DNA of 64,000 nt from Flavobacterium sp. (GCA_021740105.1 JAIPAM010000008.1:1-64000); one strand, 5' to 3'; positions 10,767 through 22,269 are shown, numbered from the stretch's first letter. Made by a program: numbers and translations. The notes: generated by a model from the letters alone, not told the origin.

Positions 10767-10877
10767 GTTGTAGGTTCTATGTTGTAGGTTTCGATTAACG
10801 GTAAACGAAAAACGAATAGCGATTTTACTTCGCGTATCTTCTGTTAACCTTTGAGTTACTTTGTGAAACAAAAAAAA
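10767..10877. repeat. Intergenic direct repeat, copy A
   Basis: About 111 bp beginning GTTGTAGGTTCTATGTTGT and ending CTTTGTGAAACAAAAAAAA. It is close to 90 percent identical by eye to copy B, 150 bp downstream. It contains no ORF. The 10707-11068 gap holds only these two copies, an 11-T run near 10730-10740 and the katG terminator. Confidence 0.8.
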
Positions 10878-10916
10878 GTAGCCACAGATTCACTGATTAA
10901 ACGAAAAAGGTTGTAA

Positions 10917-11027
10917 GTTGTAGGTTCTATGTTGTAGGTTTCGATTAGCGGTTAACGAAAAACGAATTACGATTTTCCTTTGTGTAGCTTCAGGTAACCT
11001 TTGAGTTACTTTGTGAAATAAAAAAAA
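10917..11027. repeat. Intergenic direct repeat, copy B
   Basis: Second copy of the 111-bp unit, ending in CTTTGTGAAATAAAAAAAA, which runs into the A-rich arm of the katG terminator. The 39-bp spacer between copies includes CCACAGATTCACTGATTAAA, a string type that also occurs in reverse near 45.97 kb. Confidence 0.8.
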
Positions 11028-11051
11028 ACCACGCATTACGCGTGGTTTTTT
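11023..11051 (-). terminator. Terminator after katG
   Basis: A perfect 12-bp stem, AAAAAACCACGC / GCGTGGTTTTTT, encloses the loop ATTAC. Flanking A and T runs on both sides allow it to work in both directions. It lies 18 bp beyond the katG stop codon. Confidence 0.9.
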
Positions 11052-11068
11052 AATTCATAAGTAGGACA

Positions 11069-13255
<2,187 letters not shown>

Positions 13256-13297
13256 TTAATTTATTTTAGACTAATTTATTTTTTAAAAATTTACTTA

Positions 13298-13305
13298 CAA
13301 ATGTA
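13298..13305 (-). promoter_or_regulatory. Putative katG -7 box
   Basis: TACATTTG matches TAnnTTTG, 45 bp upstream of the katG ATG on the minus strand. No clear -33 partner is visible. Confidence 0.5.
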
Positions 13306-13418
13306 ATTTATGACTTTGTTACTTCCATAGTTATTTTATGGTTTTAATTTATTTTTTAATAGATATTTTCTATTGCTGCTATTTTATTTCAATTATTAAA
13401 ATAAAGGCAAATTTATAC

Positions 13419-13426
13419 TATATTTG
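13419..13426 (+). promoter_or_regulatory. Putative -7 box for the permease gene
   Basis: TATATTTG matches TAnnTTTG, 36 bp upstream of the permease ATG at 13463. Confidence 0.55.
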
Positions 13427-13462
13427 TTTTCACTTTTAGATTTACAAAACGCTAAATAACCT

Positions 13463-15424
13463 ATGAATTTCTCCAATCTTTTTCGAAAAAAAACAGTTCA
13501 AGACATATTAAAGCAAGTCGCTAAAAACGAAGCCGATGGTCATAATTCATTGGGGAAACATCTTAAAACTAGAGATTTAGCTGCCTTTGGAATCGCTGCA
13601 ATTATCGGAGCTGGAATATTTAGCACCATTGGAAAAGCCAGTTTTGATGGGGGTCCCGCAGTCATCTTTTTATTTATATTCACTGCAATTGCTTGTAGTT
13701 TTGCCGCTTTTGCTTACGCAGAATTTGCCTCGATGGTTCCTGTTTCCGGGAGCGCTTACACGTATTCTTATGTGGCGTTCGGAGAATTAATCGCTTGGAT
13801 AATTGGTTGGGCCTTAATCATGGAATACGCCATCGGAAATATAACTGTCGCCATTTCTTGGAGTGATTACTTTACCAGTTTGATGAATAACATTATTCTA
13901 AATTTGAATCACAAATACGATTGGCATTTGCAAGTTTTAGCCGATTGGGTTCAAATGGATTATTTAACGGCATCCAACGGATTTAAAGACGCTACCGCCT
14001 TAATGCAAAACGGAAAATCGTTCGAGAATTTAAGTTCGTCGCTACAAAATGCTTATACCGCTTGGACTACTTCTCCAGTAATTGGAGGGTTTCACCTAGT
14101 TGCGGATTTACCTGCATTAGGAATTATTATCTTCATTACTGGATTGGTTTATCGCGGAATGAAGGAATCTCGTAATGCAAGTAATGCAATGGTTGTAGTG
14201 AAATTATTCATTATTTTATTGGTCATTGCCGTAGGTATTTTTTATGTTGATGTAAACAATTGGCAACCTTTTGCGCCCAATGGAGTAGGCGGAATTTTGA
14301 AAGGAGTTTCAGCTGTTTTCTTTGCCTACATTGGTTTTGACGCCATATCAACTACCGCTGAAGAATGCGAAAATCCGCAACGCGACTTGCCCCGTGGAAT
14401 GATGTGGGCCATCATCATTTGTACCATTTTATATGTCGCAATTGCCCTAGTACTTACCGGAATGGTTTCTTTTTCTGAATTAAATGTGGGCGATCCTTTA
14501 TTATTTGTATTTGAAAAATTAGATTTAAAAATGATGTCAACCATTATCGGAGTATCAGCCGTAATAGCTATGGCGAGTGTTTTATTGGTTTTCCAAATGG
14601 GACAACCGAGAATATGGATGAGCATGAGCCGCGATGGATTGTTGCCAAAAAAATTCTCTAGAGTGCATCCTAAATTTAAAACGCCTTCCTATGCAACGGT
14701 AGTTACCGGTTTTGTAGTGGCGATTCCTGCTTTATTTCTGAACCTAACGATGGTAACCGATTTATGTAGCATCGGAACGTTATTTGCCTTTGTATTGGTT
14801 TGTGCCGGGGTATTGGTATTGCAAAATAAAACGGATATTCCTCGTGGGAAATTCAAAACGCCGTATGTGAATTCGAAATATATTGTTCCTGTTTTAATTT
14901 TAATAGGAATGGTTTATGCCTTCCAATACAATCAAAAAAGCACACTCGATTTTATTACCAATGAAAAGAAAATTTATGCTCCTGAAGATATTGTAACTTC
15001 TTTAACTCCAGAGCAATCCAAACAAGTGTATGATTATTTAGCTGCTTTTGATGCTAAAAACGCAACCACTTCAACACCTGATTTAGAAGTGATTTTGAGT
15101 CAATATTCCGAAGATGAGGTTCAATATGAATCGGTAGTTAATGCGTTGCCAATTAGCGATTCTCAAAAATTTGAAACTGGTTTTAGCTTATTCAAACACA
15201 AAATTCCAATGTGGATTTTCCTACTTTCTATAATAGGTTTAGCAGTTTGGGCGTACCGACAAAATTTATCGTTGATTCCTTTATTGGGTTTAATTTCTTG
15301 CTTGTATATGATGGCAGAATTAAGTGTTTGGAACTGGATTTATTTCACTATTTGGTTGTTAATTGGTTTGTTAATTTACTTTGGCTACAGCCGAAAAAAC
15401 AGTAAATTAAACACAACACAATAA
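13463..15424 (+). CDS. APC-superfamily amino-acid permease (cationic amino-acid transporter-like)
   Basis: 653 residues with the APC core. TM1 carries the unwound GIAAIIGAGIFS motif that binds the substrate backbone, and later segments include the conserved FFAYIGFDAISTTAEE motif. About 12-14 membrane segments are predicted. The layout is closest to the CAT family. Two hydrophilic insertions, at about residues 150-210 and 495-580, make it longer than typical 450-500-residue APC carriers; the second lies between late membrane segments. It imports or exchanges amino acids at the inner membrane. Specificity cannot be assigned from sequence. It is a single gene with its own promoter and terminator. 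Confidence 0.88.
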   Translation: MNFSNLFRKKTVQDILKQVAKNEADGHNSLGKHLKTRDLAAFGIAAIIGAGIFSTIGKASFDGGPAVIFLFIFTAIACSFAAFAYAEFASMVPVSGSAYTYSYVAFGELIAWIIGWALIMEYAIGNITVAISWSDYFTSLMNNIILNLNHKYDWHLQVLADWVQMDYLTASNGFKDATALMQNGKSFENLSSSLQNAYTAWTTSPVIGGFHLVADLPALGIIIFITGLVYRGMKESRNASNAMVVVKLFIILLVIAVGIFYVDVNNWQPFAPNGVGGILKGVSAVFFAYIGFDAISTTAEECENPQRDLPRGMMWAIIICTILYVAIALVLTGMVSFSELNVGDPLLFVFEKLDLKMMSTIIGVSAVIAMASVLLVFQMGQPRIWMSMSRDGLLPKKFSRVHPKFKTPSYATVVTGFVVAIPALFLNLTMVTDLCSIGTLFAFVLVCAGVLVLQNKTDIPRGKFKTPYVNSKYIVPVLILIGMVYAFQYNQKSTLDFITNEKKIYAPEDIVTSLTPEQSKQVYDYLAAFDAKNATTSTPDLEVILSQYSEDEVQYESVVNALPISDSQKFETGFSLFKHKIPMWIFLLSIIGLAVWAYRQNLSLIPLLGLISCLYMMAELSVWNWIYFTIWLLIGLLIYFGYSRKNSKLNTTQ

Positions 15425-15448
15425 AAAGTACATTTGATAATGTAGAAG

Positions 15449-15482
15449 AATCCGTTTTGTAATTTTCAAGACGGATTTTTTC
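15449..15482 (+). terminator. Terminator after the permease gene
   Basis: AATCCGTTTTG (15449-15459) pairs with CAAGACGGATT (15467-15477), 11 bp with one G-T pair and a 7-nt loop, followed by T-rich sequence. Confidence 0.85.
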
Positions 15483-15529
15483 TTTTCACCCTATCGAAAA
15501 ATACCATTTTCAAATTCCCACATAATAAC

Positions 15530-15537
15530 TATCTTTG
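15530..15537 (+). promoter_or_regulatory. Putative argS -7 box
   Basis: TATCTTTG matches TAnnTTTG, 21 bp before the argS ATG. Confidence 0.55.
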
Positions 15538-15558
15538 GCATCTTAAAATAAGAACAAA

Positions 15559-17337
15559 ATGACACTATCTCAAATTCTATCGGCACCAATCGAAAAAGCA
15601 ATCCATTCGCTTTTTGATGTAACTATTGACAAAATAGAATTTCAATCGACAAGGAAAGAGTTTGAAGGAGATATCACCATGGTTATTTTTCCCTTATTGA
15701 AAGTCATCAAGTGCAATCCTATAGAATTGGGAAACAAAATTGGAGCTTATTTAGTTGAAAATGTAGCTGAGGTTGCTAATTATAATGTCGTTTCTGGGTT
15801 TTTAAATATCGTAATTTCCGATCAGTATTACCTGGACTTTTTCCATGATATAAAAGACAATACACAATTCGGATTTGTTTCGCCTAAAGCAAATGAACCC
15901 GCGATAATGGTAGAATATTCTTCGCCAAACACCAATAAACCCTTGCATTTAGGACACGTAAGAAATAATTTATTAGGTTTTTCTGTTGCCGAAATTTTAA
16001 AAGCATCTGGAAAAAAAGTATATAAAACCCAAATCATCAACGACCGTGGAATTCACATTTGTAAGTCGATGTTGGCTTGGCAGAAATTTGGAAACGGACA
16101 GACCCCTGAATCGGCGGGATTAAAAGGAGATAAATTAGTTGGTAATTTTTATGTCGCTTTCGATAAAGCTTATAAAGAAGAAATCAACCAATTGATGAGC
16201 GAAGGAAAATCAGAAGAAGAGGCAAAAAAGCAAGCGCCGATAATTCTAGAAGCGCAAGAAATGCTTCTAAAATGGGAGGCTGGTGATCCGGAAGTGATGG
16301 CACTTTGGAAAACAATGAACCAATGGGTTTATGACGGATTTGGCACAACATATACCAATTTAGGAGTTGATTTTGATAGTTATTATTACGAAAGCAATAC
16401 TTATTTATTAGGAAAAGATGTTGTTCAAATTGGATTAGAAAAAGGGATTTTCGAAAAAGATCCTGACGGTTCGGTTTGGATAGATTTAACGCCAGATGGA
16501 TTGGACAGAAAAATCGTACTTCGTTCCGATGGAACGGCGGTTTACATGACCCAAGATATTGGAACCGCAATTCAGCGTGTAAAGGACTTTCCAGATGTAG
16601 GAGGGATGGTTTATACCGTTGGAAACGAACAAGATTATCACTTTAAAGTTTTGTTTTTAATCCTTCAAAAATTAGGTTTTGACTGGTCTAAAAATCTATT
16701 TCACTTGTCCTACGGAATGGTAGATTTGCCTTCCGGGAAAATGAAAAGCCGTGAAGGAACTGTTGTCGATGCCGATGATTTAATGAATGAAATGACCGAT
16801 ACCGCTCAGAAAATTTCAGAAGAATTAGGAAAATTAGAAGGGTATTCAGATGCTGAAAAATCCAAGTTGTACACTACAATTGGAATGGGCGCTTTGAAAT
16901 ACTATATTTTAAAGGTCGATCCTAAAAAGAGAATTTTATTTGATCCGGAAGAATCGGTTGATTTTGCTGGAAATACGGGTCCTTTTATACAATATACTTA
17001 TGCGAGAATCCAATCAATTATTCGCAAAGCCAACTTCGATTTCACTGAAAAGACATCGATTAAAATGTTGCACGAAAAGGAAAAAGAATTGGTAAAACAA
17101 TTGGAATTGTATCCAGAGGTAATTCAAAATGCGGCTCAAAATCACAGTCCGGCTTTGATTGCGAATTTTACTTACGATTTGGTTCGAGAATACAATTCCT
17201 TTTATCAAGCAGTTCCTATTTTAGGATCAAATAATGAAGTAGAAAAAGTATTCCGAGTGCAATTGTCAAAAAAAGTGGCCGACACTATCGCATCGGCCTT
17301 CCAGCTTTTAGGTATTCAAGTTCCGGAGAGAATGTAA
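15559..17337 (+). CDS. argS: Arginyl-tRNA synthetase
   Basis: 592 residues, normal for bacterial ArgRS. The enzyme charges tRNA-Arg with arginine using ATP and needs tRNA for amino-acid activation. The N-terminal additional domain (residues 1-110) precedes the class I catalytic core. The HIGH motif appears as HLGH within SPNTNKPLHLGHVRNNLLG. The KMSKS-equivalent loop is GKMKSREGTVVDADDL. The C-terminal anticodon-binding DALR-like domain ends in LLGIQVPERM, the typical ArgRS C-terminus. Single gene, followed 70 bp later by ffh, which has its own promoter. Confidence 0.98.
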   Translation: MTLSQILSAPIEKAIHSLFDVTIDKIEFQSTRKEFEGDITMVIFPLLKVIKCNPIELGNKIGAYLVENVAEVANYNVVSGFLNIVISDQYYLDFFHDIKDNTQFGFVSPKANEPAIMVEYSSPNTNKPLHLGHVRNNLLGFSVAEILKASGKKVYKTQIINDRGIHICKSMLAWQKFGNGQTPESAGLKGDKLVGNFYVAFDKAYKEEINQLMSEGKSEEEAKKQAPIILEAQEMLLKWEAGDPEVMALWKTMNQWVYDGFGTTYTNLGVDFDSYYYESNTYLLGKDVVQIGLEKGIFEKDPDGSVWIDLTPDGLDRKIVLRSDGTAVYMTQDIGTAIQRVKDFPDVGGMVYTVGNEQDYHFKVLFLILQKLGFDWSKNLFHLSYGMVDLPSGKMKSREGTVVDADDLMNEMTDTAQKISEELGKLEGYSDAEKSKLYTTIGMGALKYYILKVDPKKRILFDPEESVDFAGNTGPFIQYTYARIQSIIRKANFDFTEKTSIKMLHEKEKELVKQLELYPEVIQNAAQNHSPALIANFTYDLVREYNSFYQAVPILGSNNEVEKVFRVQLSKKVADTIASAFQLLGIQVPERM

Positions 17338-17354
17338 TTTTGCCAATTTCTCCC

Positions 17355-17385
17355 TTTGCCACTTTCCAACTTTATCTTATATTTG
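17355..17385 (+). promoter_or_regulatory. Strong Bacteroidota-type promoter of ffh
   Basis: TTTG at 17355-17358 and TATATTTG at 17378-17385 are separated by exactly 19 bp, a full match to the Bacteroidota TTTG-N19-TAnnTTTG promoter. It lies 22 bp before the ffh ATG. Confidence 0.8.
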
Positions 17386-17407
17386 CATTTCAATTAAAAA
17401 CACCACT

Positions 17408-18766
17408 ATGTTTGATAATTTAAGTGATAAATTAGACAAAGCCTTTCATATCCTAAAAGGACACGGGAAAATTACAGAAATTAATGTTGCTGAAACATTA
17501 AAAGAAGTTCGCCGCGCACTTTTAGATGCCGATGTTAACTTTAAAATTGCTAAAGATTTTACTACAAGAGTAAAGGACAAAGCCATTGGTCAAAATGTAT
17601 TAACTACATTGCAGCCAGGTCAACTATTAGTAAAATTAGTTAAAGACGAGTTAACAGAATTAATGGGTGGTGAAGTTTCCGGAGTCAATCTATCTGGAAA
17701 TCCAACCGTAATTTTGATGTCGGGTTTACAAGGATCTGGGAAAACTACTTTCTCAGGAAAATTAGCCAATTATCTTAAAACTAAGAAAAGTAAAAATCCA
17801 CTTTTAGTTGCTTGTGATGTGTACCGTCCAGCAGCAATTAATCAGTTGCATGTAGTAGGATCGCAAATTGGCGTGGAAGTTTACTCTGAATTAGGAAATA
17901 ACAATCCAGTAGAAATTGCACAAAATGCAGTTAAATATGCTAAAGAAAAAGGATTCAATGTGGTTATTGTGGATACTGCAGGTCGACTTGCTGTTGATGC
18001 CCAAATGATGGATGAAATTGCTCGGGTTCACAAAGCCATTCAACCTCAAGAAACGTTGTTTGTGGTGGATTCAATGACGGGACAGGATGCAGTAAATACG
18101 GCGAAAGCCTTTAATGATATTTTGAATTTTGATGGGGTTATCTTAACCAAATTAGATGGAGATACTCGTGGTGGAGCCGCACTTTCTATAAAATCAGTAG
18201 TGAACAAACCTATTAAGTTTGTAGGTACTGGAGAAAAAATGGAAGCAATTGATGTTTTCTATCCTGAGCGTATGGCAGAACGTATTCTTGGAATGGGAGA
18301 CGTAGTGTCATTAGTAGAAAAAGCCCAAGAACAATACAACGAAGAGGAAGCTCGCAAGATTCAAAAGAAAATTGCCAAAAATGAATTTGGTTTCGATGAT
18401 TTCTTAACTCAAATTCAGCAAGTTAAAAAAATGGGTAACATGAAAGACTTGGTTGGAATGATTCCAGGTGCTTCAAAAGCAATGAAAGATGTAGAAATTG
18501 AAGACGATGCATTCAAACACATTGAAGCTATTATTCATTCAATGACTCCTTCAGAGAGATCAAAACCGTCAATTATTGATATGAAAAGAAAAACTAGAAT
18601 TGCAAAAGGTTCCGGAACTAAGATCGAGCAAGTGAATCAATTGATGAAGCAGTTTGATCAAATGAGCAAAATGATGAAAATGATGCAAGGTCCAGGTGGA
18701 AAAAATATGATGAAAATGATGGGCGGAATGAAAGGTGGAATGCCGGGAATGCCAGAAATGAGATAG
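17408..18766 (+). CDS. ffh: Signal recognition particle GTPase Ffh (SRP54)
   Basis: 452 residues with the full SRP54 layout: an N helical bundle (about 1-85), a G domain and a methionine-rich M domain. GTPase motifs are GLQGSGKTTFSGKLA (G1), DTAGRL (G3) and TKLDGDTRGGAALS (G4). The M domain from about residue 325 ends in a run of MKMM and GGM units. It binds hydrophobic signals of nascent chains and docks on FtsY, whose gene is at 61 kb in this window. folD lies 37 bp downstream and is probably co-transcribed. The 4.5S RNA gene is not in this window as far as I can see. Confidence 0.98.
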   Translation: MFDNLSDKLDKAFHILKGHGKITEINVAETLKEVRRALLDADVNFKIAKDFTTRVKDKAIGQNVLTTLQPGQLLVKLVKDELTELMGGEVSGVNLSGNPTVILMSGLQGSGKTTFSGKLANYLKTKKSKNPLLVACDVYRPAAINQLHVVGSQIGVEVYSELGNNNPVEIAQNAVKYAKEKGFNVVIVDTAGRLAVDAQMMDEIARVHKAIQPQETLFVVDSMTGQDAVNTAKAFNDILNFDGVILTKLDGDTRGGAALSIKSVVNKPIKFVGTGEKMEAIDVFYPERMAERILGMGDVVSLVEKAQEQYNEEEARKIQKKIAKNEFGFDDFLTQIQQVKKMGNMKDLVGMIPGASKAMKDVEIEDDAFKHIEAIIHSMTPSERSKPSIIDMKRKTRIAKGSGTKIEQVNQLMKQFDQMSKMMKMMQGPGGKNMMKMMGGMKGGMPGMPEMR

Positions 18767-18803
18767 CTATTTAAACAACTACAACAATAAATACACAACA
18801 ACA

Positions 18804-19691
18804 ATGCAACTACTAGACGGAAAAAAAGTTTCTGAGGACATCAAAGTCGAAATCACGGCGGAGGTTCAAAAGATGAAAAACAACAACGAGAAAGTCCCTC
18901 ATTTAGCGGCAATTATTGTTGGTAATGATGGTGCCAGTTTAACTTATGTAGGAAGTAAAGTGAGAGCCTGCGAAAGAGTAGGTTTTGAGTCTACTTTAAT
19001 CAATATGCCAAGCACGACCTCTGAAACAGAATTACTTAAAAAAATCAGAGAGTTAAACCAAGACGACAATATAGACGGATTTATCGTTCAGTTACCTTTA
19101 CCGGATCAAATCGATACTCAAAAAGTACTTATGGCTGTTGATCCAAGTAAAGATGTTGACGGTTTTCACCCAGAGAATTTTGGCAAAATGGCTTTGGATA
19201 TGACCACTTTTATTCCTGCAACTCCCTTTGGAATACTTGAGTTATTAGAGCGCTACAAAGTGGAAACTAAAGGCAAGCATACCGTTGTTATTGGTCGTAG
19301 CCACATTGTAGGTCGTCCAATGAGTATTTTGATGGGTAGAAAAGGTTTTCCAGGAAATTCAACGGTTACTTTAACACATAGCTATACTAAAAACATCGAG
19401 GAAATTACTATTCAAGCTGATATTATCATTACTGCTTTAGGAGTTCCTAATTACCTAAAAGCAGAAATGGTAAAAGACGGAGCGGTGGTAATTGATGTCG
19501 GAATCACTAGAGTAAATGACGAATCAAACGAAAAAGGATATGTAATTACCGGTGATGTCGATTTTGTAAACGTAAGTAAAAAAGCGTCTTTTATCACTCC
19601 CGTTCCCGGTGGAGTAGGACCGATGACTATTGCTATGTTGCTTAAAAATACTTTATTAGCAAGAGAACAAAGAAGATTAGCCAAACAATAA
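18804..19691 (+). CDS. folD: Bifunctional methylenetetrahydrofolate dehydrogenase/cyclohydrolase
   Basis: 295 residues, the normal FolD size. It interconverts 5,10-methylene-THF, methenyl-THF and 10-formyl-THF in one-carbon metabolism. Family motifs seen are YVGSKVRACERVGF with the catalytic Lys, QLPLPDQID, the NADP-binding VIGRSHIVGRPMSILM, and PVPGGVGPMTIAML near the end. It follows ffh at 37 bp and is closed by a strong bidirectional terminator. Confidence 0.98.
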   Translation: MQLLDGKKVSEDIKVEITAEVQKMKNNNEKVPHLAAIIVGNDGASLTYVGSKVRACERVGFESTLINMPSTTSETELLKKIRELNQDDNIDGFIVQLPLPDQIDTQKVLMAVDPSKDVDGFHPENFGKMALDMTTFIPATPFGILELLERYKVETKGKHTVVIGRSHIVGRPMSILMGRKGFPGNSTVTLTHSYTKNIEEITIQADIIITALGVPNYLKAEMVKDGAVVIDVGITRVNDESNEKGYVITGDVDFVNVSKKASFITPVPGGVGPMTIAMLLKNTLLAREQRRLAKQ

Positions 19692-19692
19692 T

Positions 19693-19725
19693 AAAAAAGC
19701 CTTAAACATTGTTTAAGGCTTTTTT
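19693..19725. terminator. Bidirectional terminator between folD and rluF
   Basis: A perfect 15-bp stem, AAAAAAGCCTTAAAC / GTTTAAGGCTTTTTT, with loop ATT sits between two convergent genes, so it can stop transcription from both sides. Confidence 0.95.
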
Positions 19726-19727
19726 AT

Positions 19728-20540
19728 TTAATAATCACCGGGTTTTTTATATCTCGGATCGTCTCTTTTTATAAATTCTGTTCTTCGTTTTACGGGTTCA
19801 ATTTTCGGCAAACTTGCCTCTTCCGTTTTACTGGAAGGCTCAATGAGTTGGTTCAATTCCAAAATTTCAGCATCGGTTAAATCACGGTATCTCCCAAGGG
19901 GAACATCCAACGAAATATTGATAATCCGGATTCGTTTTAAAGCCACCACTTCGTAACCTAAATATTCCGACATTCTACGAATTTGACGATTCAAACCTTG
20001 TGTTAAAACAATTTTGAAAATAAATTGACTGATTTGTTCCACTTTACATTTCCGAGTTACCGTATCCAAGATCGGAACTCCATTTCCCATTTTTTTAATG
20101 AAATCGGCAGTAATAGGTTTGTTTACCGTAACGGTATATTCTTTTTCGTGATTGTTGCGGGCACGAAGTATTTTATTGACAATATCACCGTCGTTAGTCA
20201 TGAATATCAATCCCTCGCTGGCTTTATCTAATCTGCCTATTGGGAAAATCCGTTTCGGATAATTAATGTAATCTACAATATTGTCTCGAACATCTAAATT
20301 AGTAGTACATTCAATTCCAACAGGTTTATTGAAAGCCAAATAAACTGGTTTTTCGCGTTGTTCCCGAATGAGTTTTCCATCAATTCGAACTTCGTCTGTT
20401 GGTGCAACTTTTGTACCCAATTCAGGGACCACACCGTTTATGGTAACACGACCTTCATCAATAAGTTTATCAGCTTCCCTGCGAGAGCAATATCCTGTTT
20501 CACCTATAAATTTGTTGAGTCGCTTTAGATTTTCTTCCAT
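19728..20540 (-). CDS. rluF: 23S rRNA pseudouridine synthase RluF-type
   Basis: 270 residues. An N-terminal S4 RNA-binding domain ([20 protein letters not shown]) is followed by a RsuA-family catalytic domain. The catalytic Asp lies in [41 protein letters not shown] and [19 protein letters not shown] match the RluF branch (23S U2604 in E. coli) better than RsuA, RluB or RluE. A Lys/Arg-rich C-terminal tail ending [10 protein letters not shown] is typical of Bacteroidota homologues. It is the last gene of the long minus-strand run. Confidence 0.9.
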   Translation of the reverse strand: MEENLKRLNKFIGETGYCSRREADKLIDEGRVTINGVVPELGTKVAPTDEVRIDGKLIREQREKPVYLAFNKPVGIECTTNLDVRDNIVDYINYPKRIFPIGRLDKASEGLIFMTNDGDIVNKILRARNNHEKEYTVTVNKPITADFIKKMGNGVPILDTVTRKCKVEQISQFIFKIVLTQGLNRQIRRMSEYLGYEVVALKRIRIINISLDVPLGRYRDLTDAEILELNQLIEPSSKTEEASLPKIEPVKRRTEFIKRDDPRYKKPGDY

Positions 20541-20603
20541 GTAGCAAAGTTAATTAGAAAATCGGTTTGTAGTTAATTTGATAAATAAAAAGAAATGGAT
20601 TTT

Positions 20604-21452
20604 TTATTTAGACTCCGTGATGAAAGAACTTATTTTTTCAAATAAAGCTTCGTCATTCATGCTGTGCCCTAAACCCTTGGTTTGAATAAATTCGGCTTCT
20701 TTCCAAGCGTTTGCATTTTTTTTAGCTTCTGCAAATGTCACTACGGTATCTTCCATATCGTGAGCAATAAGTCCTTTTAAGTTGGTTTCATTTGAAAATA
20801 ATAGCCCTTCAATTTCTTTATTGCTGAGGTTGAAATTCTCTTGATAGTAATTTACCAATCCGATATTAACTTTGGAATTTAAATTTAATAGCGAGACATA
20901 ATTTTCAAAAATTGCTTTGAAATCAGAAGGTGCTCCCAAAACTACGATTTTCTCAACATTATTATTTTGATGTATAGTTTGATAATGCAAACACGCTTTT
21001 CCGCCAATAGAATGTCCAATTAATATTTTAGGATTGTACATTTTTGCAACATGGTGTATGAATTCAGTGTATTTGTGAGCGTTAAAATCTCGTCCACTAG
21101 ATAAACCATGCGCCGGTGCATCAATAGCAACAATGGTATATCCTGATTTTAATAGGTACGGAAGGGCTTTTTTCCATCTTGCGGAGTTACTTTCCCAACC
21201 ATGTATTAAAAATAGTACGGTTTCGTTCCCTTTCCAAATATAGGTTTGAATTGTTTTGCCATTAAAATCAAAGGCAACGGCTTCTGCGCTTTTAAGCACT
21301 TCTGGAATAGCGTCGATTTCGATTTTCCCTTTTCTTGGGGTACTAAAAATAGCATACGCTTTTAGGACTGCTTTTTTAGGAGCAACGAAGCTTAGCACAT
21401 TGATGTATAATCCAATGGATTTTGCGAGAAGGAGGTATTTTAATTTCTTCAT
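20604..21452 (-). CDS. Alpha/beta hydrolase
   Basis: 282 residues. After an N-terminal amphipathic or hydrophobic segment (about residues 1-35), the core has the oxyanion HGW motif (FLIHGWESNSARW), DAPAHGLSSG, and the nucleophile elbow GHSIGG with Ser148. The catalytic His is probably in GLGHSMND near the end. A Bacteroidota serine esterase or lipase-like hydrolase is the best description; the substrate is unknown. The ATG abuts the T-tract of a strong terminator just upstream, leaving almost no leader, so expression may depend on read-through or on a promoter I cannot see. Confidence 0.85.
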   Translation of the reverse strand: MKKLKYLLLAKSIGLYINVLSFVAPKKAVLKAYAIFSTPRKGKIEIDAIPEVLKSAEAVAFDFNGKTIQTYIWKGNETVLFLIHGWESNSARWKKALPYLLKSGYTIVAIDAPAHGLSSGRDFNAHKYTEFIHHVAKMYNPKILIGHSIGGKACLHYQTIHQNNNVEKIVVLGAPSDFKAIFENYVSLLNLNSKVNIGLVNYYQENFNLSNKEIEGLLFSNETNLKGLIAHDMEDTVVTFAEAKKNANAWKEAEFIQTKGLGHSMNDEALFEKISSFITESK

Positions 21453-21455
21453 AAT

Positions 21456-21484
21456 AAAAAAGCCACGTTAGGAACGTGGCTTTG
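21456..21484 (-). terminator. Terminator after the Nif3-partner gene, abutting the hydrolase start
   Basis: On the minus strand an AAAGCCACGTT / AACGTGGCTTT stem with a 3-nt loop is followed by TTTTTTATT and then immediately by the hydrolase ATG at 21452. The stem begins about 6 bp after the previous stop codon. Confidence 0.85.
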
Positions 21485-21489
21485 TATGA

Positions 21490-22269
21490 TTAAAATTTAG
21501 AAAATAATTTTTCCATTTTTTCTCTTTCTTCTTCAGCAAGAGTGCTATCTACTAAAATCCTTCCTGAATGCTCATCGGTAATGATTTTTTTTCTTGAAGC
21601 GATTTCCACTTGCGTTTGTGGTGGAATGGTAAAGAAAGATCCTGCAGAGGCTCCTCTTTCAATAGATACTACTGCTAATCCGTTTCGAACGCTAGTTCTG
21701 ATTCTAGTGTAAGCAGCAAGTAATCTCTCTTCGATTTGTCCTTGGTATTCTGCTGATTTTTCAGATAGGAAAGTTTCTTCTTTCTCTGTTTCTGACATAA
21801 TTGCTAGCAATTCTGTCTTTTTGTGTTTCAAGTGATTACTTTTAGTATCTAATTTTTCTTTAGATTGGTTGATCACTTCTTTTTTGTGTTCAATTGTCGC
21901 TTTCATTTCTTTAATTTGCTTTTCAGCCAATTGAATTTCAAGCTCTTGGAATTCTACTTCTTTAGTTAAAGAATTGAATTCTCTATTGTTACGAACAGTT
22001 TCTTGTTGTTTAATATATCTTTTCATTGACTCGTTATGTTCGTCAATAGCTATTTTTTTAGCTTTAATTTGATCTTCAATAACAGTCAAATCATTTTTAA
22101 GTTTTTCTAAACGAGTGCTTAAACCAGCAACTTCATCTTCTAAATCTTCCACTTCTAAAGGAAGTTCTCCTCTAACATTTCTGATTTCGTCAATTCTTGT
22201 GTCAATTAATTGCAAATCATATAATGCTCTTAATTTGTCTTCTACACTTAGTTCTTTTGTATTCGCCAT
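21490..22269 (-). CDS. CT398-like coiled-coil protein with degenerate zinc ribbon
   Basis: 259 residues. Most of it (about residues 25-185) is a charged coiled coil (RLEKLKNDLTVIEDQIKAKK and similar). The C-terminus, SFFTIPPQTQVEIASRKK then SGRILVD, aligns by pattern with the C4-type zinc ribbon of the CT398/DUF164 family, but every zinc-binding cysteine is absent. In other phyla the ribbon reads CPxC ... CxxCGRIL. It follows nif3 by 6 bp, a pairing seen widely in bacteria. The molecular role is unknown. Confidence 0.85.
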   Translation of the reverse strand: MANTKELSVEDKLRALYDLQLIDTRIDEIRNVRGELPLEVEDLEDEVAGLSTRLEKLKNDLTVIEDQIKAKKIAIDEHNESMKRYIKQQETVRNNREFNSLTKEVEFQELEIQLAEKQIKEMKATIEHKKEVINQSKEKLDTKSNHLKHKKTELLAIMSETEKEETFLSEKSAEYQGQIEERLLAAYTRIRTSVRNGLAVVSIERGASAGSFFTIPPQTQVEIASRKKIITDEHSGRILVDSTLAEEEREKMEKLFSKF

